9,220 bases of DNA from an uncultured Planctomycetota bacterium (GTDB taxonomy: Bacteria > Planctomycetota > Phycisphaerae > Sedimentisphaerales > Anaerobacaceae). Below the pieces are notes generated by a model. It saw only the letters and a list, made by a program, of their open reading frames with translations, did no database searches and was not told the DNA's origin. Made by a program: the position numbers and the translations under genes. Below, piece after piece: positions 1 to 6,477 of the stretch (the stretch's first letter is position 1; each line of letters opens with the position of its first letter). The stretch lies in contig CAIYOL010000313.1 in assembly GCA_903927855.1 (NCBI GenBank), positions 1 through 9,220 of the forward strand, in the 5' to 3' direction.

Positions 1-1079
1 ATCTCCTTCATCATAAACAAACCCACCATAACCAGCGCAGGTCCCGTCGCATACTCCGGCACCACTCCGATAATCGGGACAAAGAACATCGCCAGCAGGA
101 AACAAACGCCCGTCACCAGCGAAGTAAGCCCTGTTCGCCCTCCTTCTTCAATACCGGCAGCCGACTCAATATACGATGTAATAGTAGATGTCCCCAGCGC
201 CGCACCTAACATACTCGCTGCAGCATCAATCGCCAATAAACGGTCCAATCCTTTTATTTTGCCGTCCTGGCCGACCATTTTGGCCTCGTGACAGCAGGCC
301 ACCAGCGTCCCAATGCTGTCGAACATATCCATAAACATTAAACTAAAAACGCTTCCAAGCAAACCCCATTTGAACGCCCCCCAAATATCCAGTTGAAACG
401 CTACCGGCCTGATGTCGAAGTTAAAAGTAACTAACTCAGCCGGCTTTTGCACATACCCTGAAAAAACCGCCAGTACCGTCGAAAGCATTATTCCAATCAG
501 CAAAGCCCCCTTTACCTTTTTTATCTCCAGAAAAGCCATAACCAGCAAACCAATCAATCCCATCACTACCGTCCAGGTTAACGGCCCTGCCGAAACCAGT
601 GTCTCTTCGTTTTTCACGACTATCCCCATATTGCGCAAACCGATAAACGTGATAAATAAGCCTATCCCCACCGCTATGGCTGAAACCAGACCGACGGGAA
701 TCGCCTCAACCAGCCGCTTCCTCAACCCCAGCAACGTCAATACAAAACACAATAGTCCCGAAAGAAACACAACCCCCAAGGCCGTCTGCCACGTCATCTC
801 GCCGGCCTTTACAAGACTATACGCAAGAAAGGCGTTCAGCCCCATCCCCGGCGCCATTGCTATAGGGGCATTCGTAAATAAACCGGTGATAATCGTTATA
901 ATAGCGGTTACCACACAGGTGGCAATTATCAATGCCTGCTTATCCATACCTGCTGCGCTGAGAATGATGGGATTTACGAAAATGATATACGCCATTGTAA
1001 GAAATGTTGTCAGCCCCGCTACAATCTCGACTTTCACGCTGGTTTGCTTCTCTTTTAGATGAAAAAGCGAATTGACCAT
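1..1079 (-). CDS. NCS2 family purine permease (AzgA/PbuG-like), 3' end cut by window
   Basis: Inner-membrane nucleobase permease, probably proton-coupled uptake of adenine, guanine or hypoxanthine. The 359 residues visible run off the left edge; the family is usually about 430-450 residues, so roughly the last fifth is missing. Family signatures seen by translating the minus strand: GMGLNAF at residues 78-84 after the first helices, MFMDMFDSIGTLV around 249-261 (D254 in the substrate-site helix), and GTSTITSYIESAAG ending near 309 (E305), followed by EEGGRTGLTSLVTG. These match the AzgA-like branch of NCS2 rather than the uracil/xanthine branch. The chosen ATG (1077-1079) follows a GGGAAGGAAT ribosome binding site; another ATG five bases upstream is out of frame. 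The gene is divergent from the ferritin-like gene with 192 bases between them. I see no purine riboswitch in its leader. The family call is secure; the exact base transported cannot be told. Confidence 0.93.
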   Translation of the reverse strand, partial: MVNSLFHLKEKQTSVKVEIVAGLTTFLTMAYIIFVNPIILSAAGMDKQALIIATCVVTAIITIITGLFTNAPIAMAPGMGLNAFLAYSLVKAGEMTWQTALGVVFLSGLLCFVLTLLGLRKRLVEAIPVGLVSAIAVGIGLFITFIGLRNMGIVVKNEETLVSAGPLTWTVVMGLIGLLVMAFLEIKKVKGALLIGIMLSTVLAVFSGYVQKPAELVTFNFDIRPVAFQLDIWGAFKWGLLGSVFSLMFMDMFDSIGTLVACCHEAKMVGQDGKIKGLDRLLAIDAAASMLGAALGTSTITSYIESAAGIEEGGRTGLTSLVTGVCFLLAMFFVPIIGVVPEYATGPALVMVGLFMMKE

Positions 1080-1148
1080 ATCATTCCTTCCCTGAACATT
1101 ATTTCCATTTAGCGTAACCCGCTTATCTAAACCGTCGGCATCGATTTA

Positions 1149-1176
1149 ATATTATTGGTTAAGCCGGAAAAAGCAA
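1149..1176 (-). promoter_or_regulatory. Possible promoter of the permease gene
   Basis: On the minus strand TTGCTT (1171-1176) and TAATAT (1149-1154) are separated by 16 bases, about 70 bases before the permease start. The match to a housekeeping sigma factor consensus is moderate, and the region is AT-rich, so chance matches are likely. Confidence 0.3.
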
Positions 1177-1190
1177 CGATTTCTTTTTTC

Positions 1191-1219
1191 TTGATAAAAG
1201 GTGAATGCCTGTATATATT
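1191..1219 (+). promoter_or_regulatory. Likely promoter of the ferritin-like gene
   Basis: TTGATA (1191-1196) and TATATT (1214-1219) are separated by exactly 17 bases, a good sigma-70-type arrangement. The expected transcript would start near 1226, giving a leader of about 45 bases that contains the GGAGGTG ribosome binding site at 1261-1267. No obvious Fur or OxyR-type operator was recognised by eye. Confidence 0.6.
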
Positions 1220-1271
1220 GGCCTGACAAAGAACAATTTTCTTTAAGAATTTAATAATTTGGAGGTGAAAA

Positions 1272-1694
1272 ATGGCTATCACACCGGAAAAACTTGTCGA
1301 GCTTTTAAATAAGGATTTGGAACTGGAGTATTCCGCCGCGATTCAGTACATAAATCATTCTGCGGTTATGACGGGTGCCGCCTACGGCGACGTAATCAAG
1401 GAGTTGAAAATCCACGCCAACGAAGAAGTCGCCCACGCAATGATTCTCGCCGACCAGATTGATTATCTCGGCGGCTCTCCGAGCGTTGCGGTCGGCCCGA
1501 TTCACACTTCGGAGGAAAACGACCAGATGCTCGAGCAGGACCTTGCAGGCGAAGAAGATGCGATAAAAAGATATAAGGTCAGGGTCGAGCAGGCCGAGCA
1601 GCTTAAGGAATTTGCCCTTGCCCAGCAGTTAAGAACCATACTGGCTGTCGAGCAGGAACACGCGATGGATATAAAACAAGCTCTCGGCAAATAG
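1272..1694 (+). CDS. Ferritin-like di-iron protein (bacterioferritin-like, heme ligand absent)
   Basis: A 140-residue four-helix bundle protein, probably an iron-storing or iron-oxidising member of the ferritin superfamily. All di-iron ligands are present at bacterioferritin-like spacing: E19, E52-x-x-H55, E94 and E127-x-x-H130. E. coli bacterioferritin has E18, E51, H54, E94, E127 and H130, so the register is almost identical. The residue after E52 is valine, whereas bacterioferritin has its heme-ligating methionine there, so heme binding is unlikely in the usual way. The protein is shorter than classical bacterioferritin (about 158 residues), mainly at the C-terminus. The ATG is set by GGAGGTG with five bases between it and the start. 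It stands alone: divergent from the permease and convergent with the sugar operon. A peroxide-detoxifying or Dps-like role is also possible. Cytoplasmic; no signal peptide. Confidence 0.88.
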   Translation: MAITPEKLVELLNKDLELEYSAAIQYINHSAVMTGAAYGDVIKELKIHANEEVAHAMILADQIDYLGGSPSVAVGPIHTSEENDQMLEQDLAGEEDAIKRYKVRVEQAEQLKEFALAQQLRTILAVEQEHAMDIKQALGK

Positions 1695-1729
1695 CTTTAC
1701 GGCTGTTTAACTTTAACCTTCAAGCGTCT

Positions 1730-1745
1730 TTAGGTTTCTACCTAA
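1730..1745. terminator. Short hairpin between convergent genes
   Basis: TTAGGT-TTCT-ACCTAA forms a six-base-pair stem with a four-base loop, between the ferritin-like gene and the end of the membrane protein gene, and overlaps the latter's TAG stop. A second inverted pair, GTTTAAC (1705-1711) and GTTAAAC (1748-1754), surrounds it. Neither strand shows a T-run after the stem, so a bidirectional terminator role is a guess based mainly on position. Confidence 0.3.
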
Positions 1746-3067
1746 CGGTTAAACTTTATACCAAGGTCAGACAGTGTTTTGATTCTTGATCTAACGACGT
1801 TGGGGTCAGGATACAATACTTTGAGGGACTGTTCGCTGACAACTTCGGGATAGGTCAGACAGAAAGCTGCCCCGTTGACGCGTCTCGCTTGTATCCTCGA
1901 CTGTTCTATCGCTTTAAGACAACTGCTGATATATAACACGATAAACACGGATGCAATTGCGGCTATGAAGAACAAGTTTCTCGAAAGCTTTTTTTTGTTC
2001 ATTGTGAGATTAAGCTTTATCGAGTGGCAGATAAGAATAGCAGCAGACAGCGGCAGGAAGAGTGAAACCGTAGTATACCTTGGCGATTCTAATGCCTGTT
2101 TCCAGCCAAAGCCGGCCCTTCCCAATCCTGTTACGCATGCAGATAAGCAGGCATATAACGCCAAGGCCAGCCATGGGGACAATCTGCTAAGTTTCTGCCT
2201 GTCAAATCGCCAGATATTGAATATTGCCCATGAGGTCAGAACCAGGATAATTACCGCCACCACGGAGGCTAAAGAACAAGCCCAATTATAAGGAAAATAT
2301 GCAAGAGAGGCGCCTAAATATGTCAGCACGTATCGGATGAAAACTAACGGATTATCAAGGAAAAATAATATCTGGGGATGTTGAACGGGTTTTGTGTACT
2401 TATGAAAGTAGAGTAAAACAGTGGCTATACAGGCAAGAAGCAATATTATAATGTGTTTCCATTTCCATTTTTTTTGCAGCAATAAAACAACAAGTACAAC
2501 AGGCCAAGTCATCAGACCTGAGCTGAAAGAGTAACTGGACAATACAGAGGCCAATATCGTGACAGCCAGACCGACAGCTTTACCTTCCCATTTATTTGCG
2601 GCCCATATCGCGATAACGGTGCCGAGCACAGAAAGAAAAAACTGAATCTGCCAGCCCCATACCCAGTTATCATACTGGACTATGGAAAATATCATCAGAG
2701 AAATAAACATCTTCAGCCAAAACGATGTTATTTCGGAGGCGCTGCGAAGGATGGATAGAAGAAACAGGAAGGTAAAAGTTGCCAGCACCATGTTTGTGCA
2801 TAGCTCAAGAAAAATATTCCAATTTGACAAGCGGGCGAGCAGTAACATCAAAATTTTAGGAAACATTATCCGGTGTTCATTGTGCTGCGCCCAAAGGTCA
2901 GCCAGGGTGAGAGTATGATTATGCATTTTTTCAAGCAGAGGAACAAGTTCCCATTGGTCCCAATAAGGAATTGTAAGGCCGAACTTGCATACAAAAAAGA
3001 ACGTGAAGACCAACGGCAGAAAAAGAACTGCGCTAACAACGATTTTTCTCATTATCGCCGAAAACAT
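1742..3067 (-). CDS. Polytopic membrane protein, possible GT-C-like glycosyltransferase
   Basis: A 441-residue inner-membrane protein with about ten hydrophobic segments, the first at residues 8-28. I do not recognise a named family. Visible features: PYWDQW at 34-39 just after the first helix, QHNEHR at 61-66 in the same outward loop, and QYDNWVWGWQIQF at 131-143 after a later helix. An acidic residue in the first large loop is the usual place for the catalytic residue of GT-C enzymes, which use polyprenyl-phosphate sugars as donors; this is the basis of the suggestion. After the last helix (ending near 400) is a soluble tail of about 40 residues. It is the last gene of the sugar operon, 30 bases after the glycosyltransferase. 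AGGA lies about ten bases before the first ATG; a second ATG five codons on is possible. A polysaccharide polymerase or ligase is an alternative. The gene is certain, the role is not. Confidence 0.7.
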   Translation of the reverse strand: MFSAIMRKIVVSAVLFLPLVFTFFFVCKFGLTIPYWDQWELVPLLEKMHNHTLTLADLWAQHNEHRIMFPKILMLLLARLSNWNIFLELCTNMVLATFTFLFLLSILRSASEITSFWLKMFISLMIFSIVQYDNWVWGWQIQFFLSVLGTVIAIWAANKWEGKAVGLAVTILASVLSSYSFSSGLMTWPVVLVVLLLQKKWKWKHIIILLLACIATVLLYFHKYTKPVQHPQILFFLDNPLVFIRYVLTYLGASLAYFPYNWACSLASVVAVIILVLTSWAIFNIWRFDRQKLSRLSPWLALALYACLSACVTGLGRAGFGWKQALESPRYTTVSLFLPLSAAILICHSIKLNLTMNKKKLSRNLFFIAAIASVFIVLYISSCLKAIEQSRIQARRVNGAAFCLTYPEVVSEQSLKVLYPDPNVVRSRIKTLSDLGIKFNR

Positions 3068-3097
3068 ACAGCCCGAATCCTTTTTTGTTACGATAAG

Positions 3098-3808
3098 TTA
3101 ACGTGTTTTGCAAAAAGTCCTGTTCAGGGCGTAAAAGTACCACCTGAGATATTTCGGCAGCCACCTGAACATTTTGAATCTGGAGCGTCCGGCTTGTCGA
3201 TATGTCCAGGTACACGGCAGTTCGGTAACTTTATATCCTGCAAAGTGGGCTTTGACAACTATTTCCATGCCAATTTCAAAGCCGCTTTCGCTCTCAATGT
3301 CAATATTGTCCACCACAGATTTTCTGTAGAGTTTAAAGCTGTTCGTTGCATCGTGAACAGGCACTCCGGTGAGATATCTAAGAGTAAGTCCTGCAGTTCT
3401 GGAAAACTGTTTCTTGAGGAATGGACCGCCAACCTGTTTTCCGCCTTTCATATATCTGGAACCACAGACGATATCATAGCCCTGTGACATCAACTGACAC
3501 ATCTGGTCTACCACGATGTAATCGTCGGAAAGGTCGGCCATCGTAACAAGCAAATAGTCTCCCGGGACATTACGGAGCCCTGCTCTGATTGCATGTGCAA
3601 CACCACGTGAGGGGTTTTTCAATAATTCTACAGGCAAACCCTTCTGCTGCATCTTTTTGACAACCGGCAGGGTGTCGTCCTGGTCAAAATCGTAAACAAT
3701 ATAAATTTTGTGGGGTGTATGTACTTTCTGTTCGATGGCGAGGAGCGTGGCTTCTATATTTGCCCCCTCGTTGTAAACAGGTATAATGATTCCCAGAAGC
3801 GGTTCCAA
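3098..3808 (-). CDS. Family 2 glycosyltransferase, DPM1-like (polyprenyl-phosphate sugar synthase type)
   Basis: A 236-residue GT-A fold transferase resembling dolichol-phosphate mannosyltransferase catalytic domains, which move a sugar from a nucleotide donor to a polyprenyl phosphate on the cytoplasmic face of the membrane. Motifs: IPVYNEGANI (9-18), the acidic DFDQDD (40-45), the DxD-region ADLSDD (91-96), GSRY (116-119), DATNSFKLYRK (153-163), and QAGRSRFKM (205-213) near the C-terminus. There is no C-terminal membrane domain, as in the short DPM1 class. The start is TTG (3806-3808): a GGAGG inside the end of the preceding gene lies eight bases before it, and only one base separates that gene's TGA from this TTG, so translation is probably coupled. 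It is followed by the membrane protein gene, a plausible user of its lipid-linked product. Donor sugar and acceptor cannot be read from sequence. Confidence 0.88.
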   Translation of the reverse strand: MEPLLGIIIPVYNEGANIEATLLAIEQKVHTPHKIYIVYDFDQDDTLPVVKKMQQKGLPVELLKNPSRGVAHAIRAGLRNVPGDYLLVTMADLSDDYIVVDQMCQLMSQGYDIVCGSRYMKGGKQVGGPFLKKQFSRTAGLTLRYLTGVPVHDATNSFKLYRKSVVDNIDIESESGFEIGMEIVVKAHFAGYKVTELPCTWTYRQAGRSRFKMFRWLPKYLRWYFYALNRTFCKTR

Positions 3809-3809
3809 C

Positions 3810-4829
3810 TCAAAAACCTCCGGTTTTGATTTGATGGCTTATCCAGGGGATAACCTCTTCGAGAGCGTCGTCTAAAGTGGTTTTGCATTCGATATTGAGA
3901 ATGTTTCTGGCTTTATCGACAGAGGGAACTCTTTTCTGAACATCGTATGTGAAAGGTTTGTCGCATACATACTTGAACGGCTTGTCACCGTTTATCTTCT
4001 TCCAGATTGTCTGAGCCAGTTCCAGCACGGTGGTGGAAACCGCAGTTGAAATGTTGAAGTCGTCATTGAGCGCCTTTTCGTTTTCGATGCAGATGCGTAT
4101 GCCCGCTGCGAGGTCGCCTGCATAAGTATAATGACGAATCTGGTTGCCCTGTCCCAGAATATGGAGAGGGTTCTGACCTTTAAGTATTTTATGCACAAGG
4201 TCGGGAACAACATGGCTCATTGCGAGTTTAATATTACCGGAAAATACCTCCCGTTCCGTCAGTGCTTTTCTCTCTCCTATGCCTATCGCATTAAAAGGCC
4301 TGATTATGGTGTACGGCAGTTTGTGCTGCTCGAAAGCGCCCTTGGCAAAATACTCACAGGCCAGTTTCTGGAAACCATACGTTGACAACGGAGGTGGGCA
4401 TTTCAACTGTTCCCCTTCGGGAGTGGGAAAGACTTTCGTGCTCTCGAAAACCATTGAAGAGGACACTACGTTTATCTTCTTTAGTTTCCTGTTTTTGAAG
4501 GCACATATCGCCGCGTCGAAGGTGGAAGCTATGATTCTTTCGTTCTCGGCAAGAAGGTCGTATGCAAATTCGTGGAATAGTGTTATCCCGCCGATGATTG
4601 CCGCCAGGGCAACAATATGGTCGCAGTCCTCTATCAAACGTTTCATCAGCTCAACGTCCTTTACATCGCCCTGCACGAAGGTATAGCTGGGATGATTGTC
4701 GTAACTTTTTGCGACTTTGCCGTACTTTGAGTAATTATCGATTCCGACAATATCGTGCCCGTGTTCGAGGAGTTCCTGTACCAGGTATCCGCCGATGAAG
4801 CCTGCTGAGCCCGTAACAAGGATTTTCAT
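3810..4829 (-). CDS. NAD-dependent epimerase/dehydratase (extended SDR, nucleotide-sugar type)
   Basis: A 339-residue extended short-chain dehydrogenase acting on a nucleotide sugar, most likely an epimerase. The Rossmann motif GSAGFIGG is at 7-14 and the acidic residue that holds the NAD ribose is D31. The catalytic set is S123-S125 with Y151-x-x-x-K155 (TYGFQK). RPFNAIGIGE and RHYTYAGDLA further on are typical of UDP-sugar epimerases. An upstream in-frame ATG would add 22 residues that overlap the preceding gene and do not look like protein family sequence; the start at 4829 puts MKILVTG at the N-terminus, as is normal. It then begins one base after the TAA of the dehydrogenase gene, with a GGGGGTG about ten bases before the ATG. 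Given the neighbour, a uronic-acid epimerase (glucuronate/galacturonate type) is the best guess; a dehydratase, decarboxylase or plain UDP-glucose 4-epimerase remains possible. Confidence 0.88.
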   Translation of the reverse strand: MKILVTGSAGFIGGYLVQELLEHGHDIVGIDNYSKYGKVAKSYDNHPSYTFVQGDVKDVELMKRLIEDCDHIVALAAIIGGITLFHEFAYDLLAENERIIASTFDAAICAFKNRKLKKINVVSSSMVFESTKVFPTPEGEQLKCPPPLSTYGFQKLACEYFAKGAFEQHKLPYTIIRPFNAIGIGERKALTEREVFSGNIKLAMSHVVPDLVHKILKGQNPLHILGQGNQIRHYTYAGDLAAGIRICIENEKALNDDFNISTAVSTTVLELAQTIWKKINGDKPFKYVCDKPFTYDVQKRVPSVDKARNILNIECKTTLDDALEEVIPWISHQIKTGGF

Positions 4830-4830
4830 T

Positions 4831-6030
4831 TTAGAACGCACCCCCAAGACCGAAAAAATTCCAAACGTCAACGACTGTCTTTGATTTGAAATCAAGTTTA
4901 AGTTTCCTGTATTCCGAATGTGGTGCTCCGAGAATAATAATATCGGATTTTTCTATAAGTGTCTCCGCCGGCACAAGCTTGTCGTCTTTTACGAACGGGT
5001 CTGAACAGAGAACTTGTGCGGCTTCGATAGTCAGGACTTTTTTCAATTTGTACGAGAGGGACTCTCGGCCGTCGTCGCTGTCACCTTTGAAAGCCATCCC
5101 GAGTATGCCGACAATTTTTGTTTTGAGATTGTTTTTCTCTTTTAGTTTCTGGACGATGAAATTGGGCAGCCCTTCATTTATCAGCATTGCGGCATGACCG
5201 AGGAAAAAGCTGTTGTTCGCGAATGCCGCCAGTTGCATAGTATCTTTGAACAGGCACGGACCGGCGGCAAAACCGGCTTTTGCAAAGCCCTTTGTTCTGG
5301 AGTAGTCTCTTGTTACAGCGTCATATATCCTGTAAAAATCCAAATTATTCTGAACTGCGATTTGATAGAACTGGTTGGACGCGGCAAATTGCAGATACCT
5401 CCATACATTCGTATAAAGCTTTGCCAGTTCGGCTTCAATGGGCTTAAGGGGTATAGTCTGGGTTGTCAGGTTCAGGAACAGCTCGCTTGCTTCACGGAGC
5501 GAGTCGTCGTCGAAAGAGGCGATTATCTGCGGAAGGCTTCTGATTTCTTCTATTGCCTTGCCTTCGGCTATCCTTTCAGGACAGAAGGAAACACGGGTCT
5601 TTTTGCCGTTTTGCCTCAGCAGCTCCATTATCTTTTCTGTAGTACCCGGATAAACGGTGCTTCTTATAATTATGTGCTGCCGGTCGTTCAGCAGCGTAAG
5701 TATCTCTTCGAAAAAGCTCTTAAACAAAACATACTGCGGATTAAGGTGTTCGTCTATCGGCGTCCCCAGCGTCAGGATGATAAAATGGCTTTGAGATATT
5801 ACACTTTTACTGGAGCCGACAAATAAAGTCTTGTTGATTGTTTCACCAAGAAGCTCCTCCGCCCCGCTTTCCCAAAACGGCATTTTGCCTTTTGACACTG
5901 TATCGATTGAATCCTTGTTTATATCGTAAAGTATCACCTTTTTCCCTGCTTTGGCAAATGATATGCCCAGAGGCAGGCCGATATGACCAAGACCCCCGAT
6001 TATACATACGTCATAAGAAAATTTTTCCAT
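4831..6030 (-). CDS. UDP-glucose/GDP-mannose dehydrogenase family protein (nucleotide-sugar dehydrogenase)
   Basis: A 399-residue NAD-dependent four-electron oxidoreductase that turns an NDP-sugar alcohol group into a carboxylate, giving an NDP-uronic acid. Visible in order: GGLGHIGLPL (12-21) for NAD binding, D36 at the end of the second strand, TLGTP (87-91), STVYPGTTE (124-132), CPERIAEGKA (150-159), catalytic-region lysine K204 in AELAKLYTN, and the catalytic cysteine C259 in AAGPCLFKD. The C-terminal UDP-binding domain is complete (GMAFKGDSDDGRESLS). The usual GGPCFPKD signature is altered to AGPCLFKD, but the cysteine, lysine and aspartate are kept. It is first in the sugar operon. The Shine-Dalgarno is weak, and the 102 AT-rich bases up to the tRNA hold no clear promoter (only poor matches such as TAATAT), so transcription might continue from the tRNA/xse unit. 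The substrate (UDP-glucose, UDP-GlcNAc, UDP-ManNAc or GDP-mannose) is not decidable by eye. Confidence 0.92.
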   Translation of the reverse strand: MEKFSYDVCIIGGLGHIGLPLGISFAKAGKKVILYDINKDSIDTVSKGKMPFWESGAEELLGETINKTLFVGSSKSVISQSHFIILTLGTPIDEHLNPQYVLFKSFFEEILTLLNDRQHIIIRSTVYPGTTEKIMELLRQNGKKTRVSFCPERIAEGKAIEEIRSLPQIIASFDDDSLREASELFLNLTTQTIPLKPIEAELAKLYTNVWRYLQFAASNQFYQIAVQNNLDFYRIYDAVTRDYSRTKGFAKAGFAAGPCLFKDTMQLAAFANNSFFLGHAAMLINEGLPNFIVQKLKEKNNLKTKIVGILGMAFKGDSDDGRESLSYKLKKVLTIEAAQVLCSDPFVKDDKLVPAETLIEKSDIIILGAPHSEYRKLKLDFKSKTVVDVWNFFGLGGAF

Positions 6031-6132
6031 AAGATATAATTTCCCGTAAAGTCCGATTTTATCCCTATATTAGACTATCTATATTACAGTATTTAAGCAA
6101 ATATTACCATAAGTCTTTGCTTTGCAGACAAA

Positions 6133-6216
6133 TGCGAGAGAGAGGAGTCGAACCTCCACGGGCTTTCACCCACAAGGTCCTAAGCCTTGCGCGTCTGCCA
6201 GTTCCGCCACTCTCGC
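6133..6216 (-). tRNA. tRNA-Leu (anticodon UAG)
   Basis: On the minus strand the gene starts GCGAGAG (6216-6210) and pairs perfectly with CTCTCGC (6140-6134), followed by discriminator A at 6133. The anticodon stem CAAGG/CCTTG encloses loop CTTAGGA, so the anticodon is TAG (6180-6182), reading leucine CUA and probably other CUN codons. A long class II variable arm (GGG...CCC) is present as expected for leucine, and the T loop is TTCGACT on a five-pair stem. The CCA end is not encoded (ATTT follows), so it must be added by CCA-transferase. The 5' end lies six bases after the stop codon of xseB, implying co-transcription and release by RNase P. Confidence 0.97.
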
Positions 6217-6222
6217 GAAATC

Positions 6223-6447
6223 TTATTCCGTCTGCTCTTCCTTGCTTATTTTCTCAATCCGCTTCTCGGCTTTTTCGAGTATACCCTTGCAGTGCTTAAT
6301 CAAGGCCATTCCCTTTTCATATTGTTCGAGACTATCCTGCAGCGGTATTTTACCCTGCTCTATTTTGCTGACAATATCCGTAAGCTGTTTTATCGCCTGC
6401 TCAAACGTCAGCTTGCTTATATCATTTTTTATTTCTTCTTTTGCCAT
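6223..6447 (-). CDS. xseB: Exodeoxyribonuclease VII small subunit
   Basis: A 74-residue helical protein, the normal size of XseB. It associates in several copies with XseA to form exonuclease VII, which digests single-stranded DNA to short oligonucleotides and takes part in DNA repair. The family core is visible: LTFEQAIKQLTDIVSKIEQG at 13-32, then PLQDSLEQYEKGMALIKHC at 35-53, and a charged coiled-coil-like end. It lies 30 bases after xseA on the same strand, the standard gene pair. Its AAGGA ribosome binding site (6457-6461, nine bases before the ATG) falls inside a copy of a short dispersed repeat (6451-6466). tRNA-Leu follows after six bases. Confidence 0.95.
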   Translation of the reverse strand: MAKEEIKNDISKLTFEQAIKQLTDIVSKIEQGKIPLQDSLEQYEKGMALIKHCKGILEKAEKRIEKISKEEQTE

Positions 6448-6450
6448 ATC

Positions 6451-6466
6451 TTTGTGTCCTTTGTGG
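6451..6466. repeat. Copy 1 of a short dispersed repeat, carrying the xseB ribosome binding site
   Basis: The plus-strand TTTGTGTCCTTTGTGG matches TCTGTGTCCTCTGTGG at 8861-8876 at 14 of 16 positions in the same orientation. Read on the minus strand it is CCACAAAGGACACAAA, which provides AAGGA in front of xseB. It is internally repetitive (TTTGTG twice). Confidence 0.55.
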
Positions 6467-6477
6467 CCTAATTCTTT

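Noticed and set aside
412..1062. Long plus-strand open frame opposite the permease
   Set aside because: It is antisense to clear NCS2 family sequence on the minus strand and its protein is low-complexity S/T/P/I-rich sequence of the kind produced by shadow frames.
1080..1200. Purine riboswitch in the permease leader
   Set aside because: Purine permease genes often carry one, but I see neither the conserved junction sequences nor the paired arms in this leader.
2873..3487. Plus-strand open frame of about 200 codons across the membrane protein and glycosyltransferase genes
   Set aside because: It is antisense to two genes with family motifs or clear membrane topology, has no ribosome binding site and no recognisable domain.
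4830..4895. Upstream ATG that would extend the epimerase by 22 residues
   Set aside because: It would overlap the dehydrogenase gene by 65 bases, and the extension precedes the normal N-terminal MKILVTG Rossmann start.
5194..5826. Plus-strand open frame of about 210 codons opposite the dehydrogenase
   Set aside because: Antisense to a gene with all catalytic motifs intact; no domain signal.
6031..6132. Promoter for the sugar operon in the gap after the tRNA
   Set aside because: The gap is AT-rich with several TAATAT-like hexamers, but none has an acceptable -35 at 16-18 bases, so no call is made.
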